In this document: positions 61,232 through 64,000 of the stretch, piece after piece
Layout: each line of letters starts with the position of its first letter
Position numbering within the stretch: position 1 is the stretch's first letter
Assembly (NCBI RefSeq): GCF_051062515.1
Contig: NZ_JAMXEK010000001.1
Source of the DNA: Aliarcobacter sp017996075
GTDB taxonomy: Bacteria; Campylobacterota; Campylobacteria; Campylobacterales; Arcobacteraceae
Length of the DNA: 64,000 bases
Reading direction: 5' to 3' (one strand)
Notes under the pieces: generated by a model
Database searches by the model: none
What the model saw: the letters and a program-made list of their open reading frames with translations, nothing else
What the model was told of the DNA's origin: nothing
Program-made: the position numbers and the translations under genes

Positions 61232-63573
61232 TAGTTTAATCCTTTGATATTTGACATAATACTTTCAAGTTTTTTGATATTTTTGTGTAAATCTATAGAT
61301 AATTCAGCTTTATTTTTCTCATTTTCTTCAAATGTTGAAATTTTTTCTTCCAAAGTTGCCTCTTCATTTATCAATCTTTGCTCAAACTCTTTTAGAGGTG
61401 CATTTAATGTATTAAAAAAGGTTTCAATTAAAATTGAACTAACTTTTTTTGCTTTTATTTTAATATCCTCTTCAATAGCTTTAAATTGATTTTTTACTAT
61501 ATCCTCTATATTTCTATCAAGTTCGTTTAGTTTTGTTTCCTTTGCATTTGTTACAGCTAAAATTATTTGATTAACCATAATTTCATTGTTTGAAGTTAAA
61601 AAACCACTTTTAAAATCTTCTTGAAAAAATCCTCTAGCATCAAAATTTTCATTTTTGTGTCCAATTAGAAAACCTAAATCATGATATTTTTGTTCACATT
61701 GTTCACCTATTGTTTGAGATTTTTTGATAAATTTATATCTATAATCTCTTATAACATCAATAATTCCATCTTTAATTGCAGTTTCAACAATAACTTTTAC
61801 TCTTGCATTTTCAGGTCGTTTTTTTGTTTTTTCCAAAGAGTATCTAGTATCATTTACAACCCTTTGTTTTATTATATTTTGAAGTTCTAATAATTCACTT
61901 TGTAAAAATGTTTCTAAAGAGTCTATATATGATTTAGCATCATTTTTGTAGTAATTTATATCTTCATTCATAGAAGAAAGAATTTTTTTATTTGTATCTT
62001 TTTTCTTATTAAATTCTATTAATTCTAGTTCAAGCTCATCTTTTGATTTATTTAATAAAGTTAGTTCATAGTGATTAAATCCTATTTGTTTCTCTAAAAC
62101 TCTATTAATTTGAGTTTTTGCTGATTGAATTACTAAGTCTCCTTTAGCAGAAGAAGTCCCAAATAGACTCTCCATTAGATAATTTTCTATCTCTAAAATT
62201 CCTGTATCTTCTAAAGTAAATCCAGCTTCTAGTGCTTCTTTTTCTCTTCCTGTTCTATGCAAAAGTGCCATATAACCTGATATTGGAATGAATTTTATAG
62301 TTTTTAAAATATGGTCTAGTTGAGAGTCTTTATTTTGAGCTTTTAGTTGTCTTTGTATCGATGTTTTAGTGTATTGTATAACTTCATCTAGATTTTTCTT
62401 ACTTACAGTATCAGCTCTTGTAATTACAACTAAAAGTTTTGAGATATTTTGATATAAAACTGCGTCTATAATAAATTCGACATCTTTTAAAGTAGCACTT
62501 TGAGATACATTCATAAGGTGCATCATCATGTCACACTTACTAATATACTCTTTTGTAATCTCTTCTCTTTGAATAACTGGGTCATCAAGACCTGGAGTAT
62601 CAACTATTTCTATTCCATCACTTAAAAATTTAAGATTACTTCCAAGTTCAACATATTTTACAAGATTACATTTTTTTTGACTATGCTCTGCAGAAGTATA
62701 AGATTTTAAGTCATTTATATCAACTTCATCAAATCTTGAAATTTCTCTTACATAATTTTTTAGATTTTCACCAAAAATTTTATTTGTTTCATCTACAAAA
62801 TCTCTCATGCTTTCTAAACTATTGGCACTATCCTCAATTTTTTGCCACTCTTTTTTGTTCCAGTAAAAAACTTTTGCACTATCAGTTGGATTATGTTTTA
62901 CTATAGTCAAATTTGCAGTTTCAGGAACAACAGCACTTCCTAAAATCTCTTTTCCCATAAGTGCATTTAGCATTGTAGATTTCCCAGCATTCATAACACC
63001 TGTTATTCCAATAGAGAATTTTTGATTATTCATATAAGAGTTTATATCTTCAAGTTCTAGTAAAATTTCTTTGCTTTTTAGTTCTGTTTTTAGTTCATTT
63101 AAAGTATTTTCAATAATAACTTTTAGCTCTTTAAATGGTGTTTTGCTCTCGTTTTCAACTTTTTTTACATGTTCTAAATCACTATCTTCTATATTTTTAT
63201 TTTCAAATAGTGATATTAATTTTTTAAAACCTTCTGTATTTAATATATTTTGATTGTTTAAATACTCAAATGACTCAATTAAAGTAGTAATTAAATTTTT
63301 AGAACTTTTTTCATAAATTAATTCAACAATACTGTTTTGAATATCATAAAACTCATTTATATTTGATGGAGTTTTAATATTTATTTCTTGGCAAAGTTTT
63401 TTAAAGGAGCTTAGATTTAGGTATTTATCATAGTTTTTTCTATTTGCACTAATAATTAATGCAAATATTGTAAAAGAGTTATCATCTAAAATTACATCAA
63501 GAGGCTCAATCTCTAAATTCTTCTGAAAACTAATACCATGGTACAACAAAAAGTAGTCATTTGATAAACTCAT
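61231..63573 (-). CDS. Bacterial dynamin-like GTPase, upstream partner
   Basis: A 780-residue GTPase with an N-terminal helical region (1-180) before the G domain. The P-loop is GVMNAGKS (192-199), switch I PETANLTIV, G3 DTPGLDDP and G4 ITRADTV. The C-terminal stalk contains coiled-coil segments. It is first in a three-gene unit with the second dynamin-like gene and the SspB-like gene. AGGAGAGAA precedes the ATG. Confidence 0.9.
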   Translation of the reverse strand: MSLSNDYFLLYHGISFQKNLEIEPLDVILDDNSFTIFALIISANRKNYDKYLNLSSFKKLCQEINIKTPSNINEFYDIQNSIVELIYEKSSKNLITTLIESFEYLNNQNILNTEGFKKLISLFENKNIEDSDLEHVKKVENESKTPFKELKVIIENTLNELKTELKSKEILLELEDINSYMNNQKFSIGITGVMNAGKSTMLNALMGKEILGSAVVPETANLTIVKHNPTDSAKVFYWNKKEWQKIEDSANSLESMRDFVDETNKIFGENLKNYVREISRFDEVDINDLKSYTSAEHSQKKCNLVKYVELGSNLKFLSDGIEIVDTPGLDDPVIQREEITKEYISKCDMMMHLMNVSQSATLKDVEFIIDAVLYQNISKLLVVITRADTVSKKNLDEVIQYTKTSIQRQLKAQNKDSQLDHILKTIKFIPISGYMALLHRTGREKEALEAGFTLEDTGILEIENYLMESLFGTSSAKGDLVIQSAKTQINRVLEKQIGFNHYELTLLNKSKDELELELIEFNKKKDTNKKILSSMNEDINYYKNDAKSYIDSLETFLQSELLELQNIIKQRVVNDTRYSLEKTKKRPENARVKVIVETAIKDGIIDVIRDYRYKFIKKSQTIGEQCEQKYHDLGFLIGHKNENFDARGFFQEDFKSGFLTSNNEIMVNQIILAVTNAKETKLNELDRNIEDIVKNQFKAIEEDIKIKAKKVSSILIETFFNTLNAPLKEFEQRLINEEATLEEKISTFEENEKNKAELSIDLHKNIKKLESIMSNIKGLN

Positions 63574-63591
63574 TCATTCTCTCCTAAATAA

Positions 63592-63627
63592 AAAAAGTTA
63601 AATATCCATAATGATATTTAACTTTTT
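63592..63627. terminator. Hairpin terminator 1 between frdB and the dynamin pair
   Basis: A 15-base perfect stem (63592-63606 with 63613-63627) and a 6-base loop, with a T-run on the plus strand and an A/T-run on the minus strand. It should terminate the frdB transcript arriving on the minus strand. Confidence 0.8.
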
Positions 63628-63638
63628 CTATTATTTAG

Positions 63639-63665
63639 ATTTATGAAGGTAAAACCTTCATAAAT
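63639..63665. terminator. Hairpin 2 directly after frdB
   Basis: A 12-base perfect stem (63639-63650 with 63654-63665) and a 3-base loop, beginning three bases after the frdB stop. Together with the hairpin at 63592 it forms a tandem stop; this one lacks a strong T-run and may protect the mRNA 3' end. Confidence 0.6.
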
Positions 63666-63667
63666 AA

Positions 63668-64000
63668 CTATCTAAGTGCTACTAATTTTCTTCTTAAGTA
63701 AGCAATTTTATTTTGTAGTGGTAAATGTTTTGGACAATGGTCTTCACAAGCCATAAGTGACATACAACCAAATACTCCATCATCATCACCAATTAGTTCA
63801 TAGAAATCTTCAGCTGTTCTACTATCGTGTGGATCTATTTCAAATCTTGCAACTCTATTTAGCCCAACAGGTCCAACAAAGTTTGGTCTCATTAACATTG
63901 TTCCACAAGATGCAACACAAATACCACACTCAATACATCTATCAAGTTCAAAAGTATCATTTGCAACTTTTGGTTCAATTCTATCTTCAAGTTTTGATAT
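63668..64000 (-). CDS. frdB: Fumarate reductase iron-sulphur subunit, C-terminal part (runs off the window)
   Basis: The last ~110 residues of an FrdB/SdhB-type subunit. The [4Fe-4S] site is DRCIECGICVASCGT and the second cluster site is GVFGCMSLMACEDHCPKHL. The segment NRVARFEIDPHDSRTAEDFY is family-typical and closer to campylobacterial FrdB than to enteric SdhB. The 5' part lies beyond 64000. The subunit carries electrons to the flavoprotein for fumarate reduction. Confidence 0.92.
   Translation of the reverse strand: MSKLEDRIEPKVANDTFELDRCIECGICVASCGTMLMRPNFVGPVGLNRVARFEIDPHDSRTAEDFYELIGDDDGVFGCMSLMACEDHCPKHLPLQNKIAYLRRKLVALR

Noticed and set aside
1..64000. CRISPR array, rRNA operon or intact insertion sequence
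   Set aside because: No regularly spaced repeats, rRNA signatures or transposase motifs were seen on reading both strands; only the integrase remnant hints at mobility.

Overview
The window is chromosomal DNA of a low-G+C Campylobacterota bacterium, most likely from the Arcobacter group (Aliarcobacter/Arcobacter). The evidence is AT-rich coding with A/T third positions, a cbb3 oxidase cluster with the epsilonproteobacterial tail genes (DUF4006, TPM-domain, FixH-like, AddB), an HtrA gene followed by a CprRS-like two-component pair, an Alvin-type ferredoxin-ndk-yceD-rpmF-plsX-fabH string, tandem dynamin-like GTPases and an FrdB-type iron-sulphur subunit. Several of these orders match Campylobacter jejuni as I remember it. 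No alignment was run and the species cannot be named.

Layout. 1-7 kb, minus strand: argS (cut by the window edge), two tandem tatA genes, crcB, plsC, an SH3-type membrane protein, purQ-purS-purC and a C-terminal processing protease. 7-8.7 kb, plus: a YfgM-like and a BamB-like gene. 8.7-10.1 kb, minus: dksA and truD. 10.2-13.2 kb, plus: a compact ABC-exporter locus ending in a cysteine-bearing membrane protein. 13.2-16.4 kb is accessory in look: a Lys/Glu-rich lipoprotein, an amidase beside an LprI-domain protein, a decayed integrase, then a tRNA-Cys/Ser/Leu operon with a consensus sigma70 promoter. 16.6-21.7 kb: ilvD, htrA, response regulator, histidine kinase. 21.8-25.4 kb is a second accessory patch: small exported proteins, a broken gene, a duplicated upstream region, a small HTH protein and a cysteine-rich protein. 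25.4-39.1 kb is housekeeping: SIMPL protein, CopD-like protein, alaS, trxA, trxB, dapB, purF, a radical SAM protein, a LysR regulator, uvrD, truB, ispE, smpB. 39.2-46.4 kb: ccoNOQP with assembly-type genes and addB. 46.4-55.2 kb, minus: isochorismatase-like, hemC, dsb-type, dnaX, murI, gdhA, rho, peroxiredoxin. 55.4-58.7 kb, plus: ferredoxin to fabH. 58.8-64 kb, minus: an SspB-like protein, two dynamin-like GTPases and the 3' part of frdB.

Together the genes describe a microaerobic respirer (cbb3 oxidase plus fumarate reductase) with thioredoxin/peroxiredoxin redox defence, envelope quality control (HtrA, CprRS-like, Ctp, BamB/YfgM-like, Dsb-type) and de novo purine synthesis split over two loci.

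No rRNA, intact insertion sequence or CRISPR array was seen. The least explained parts are the ABC/cysteine locus at 10.2-13.2 kb, the integrase-tRNA junction at 15.6-16.4 kb, the duplicated region at 23.4-24.1 kb, the 30-residue membrane peptide in the cco cluster, and the SspB-like gene coupled to the dynamin pair.
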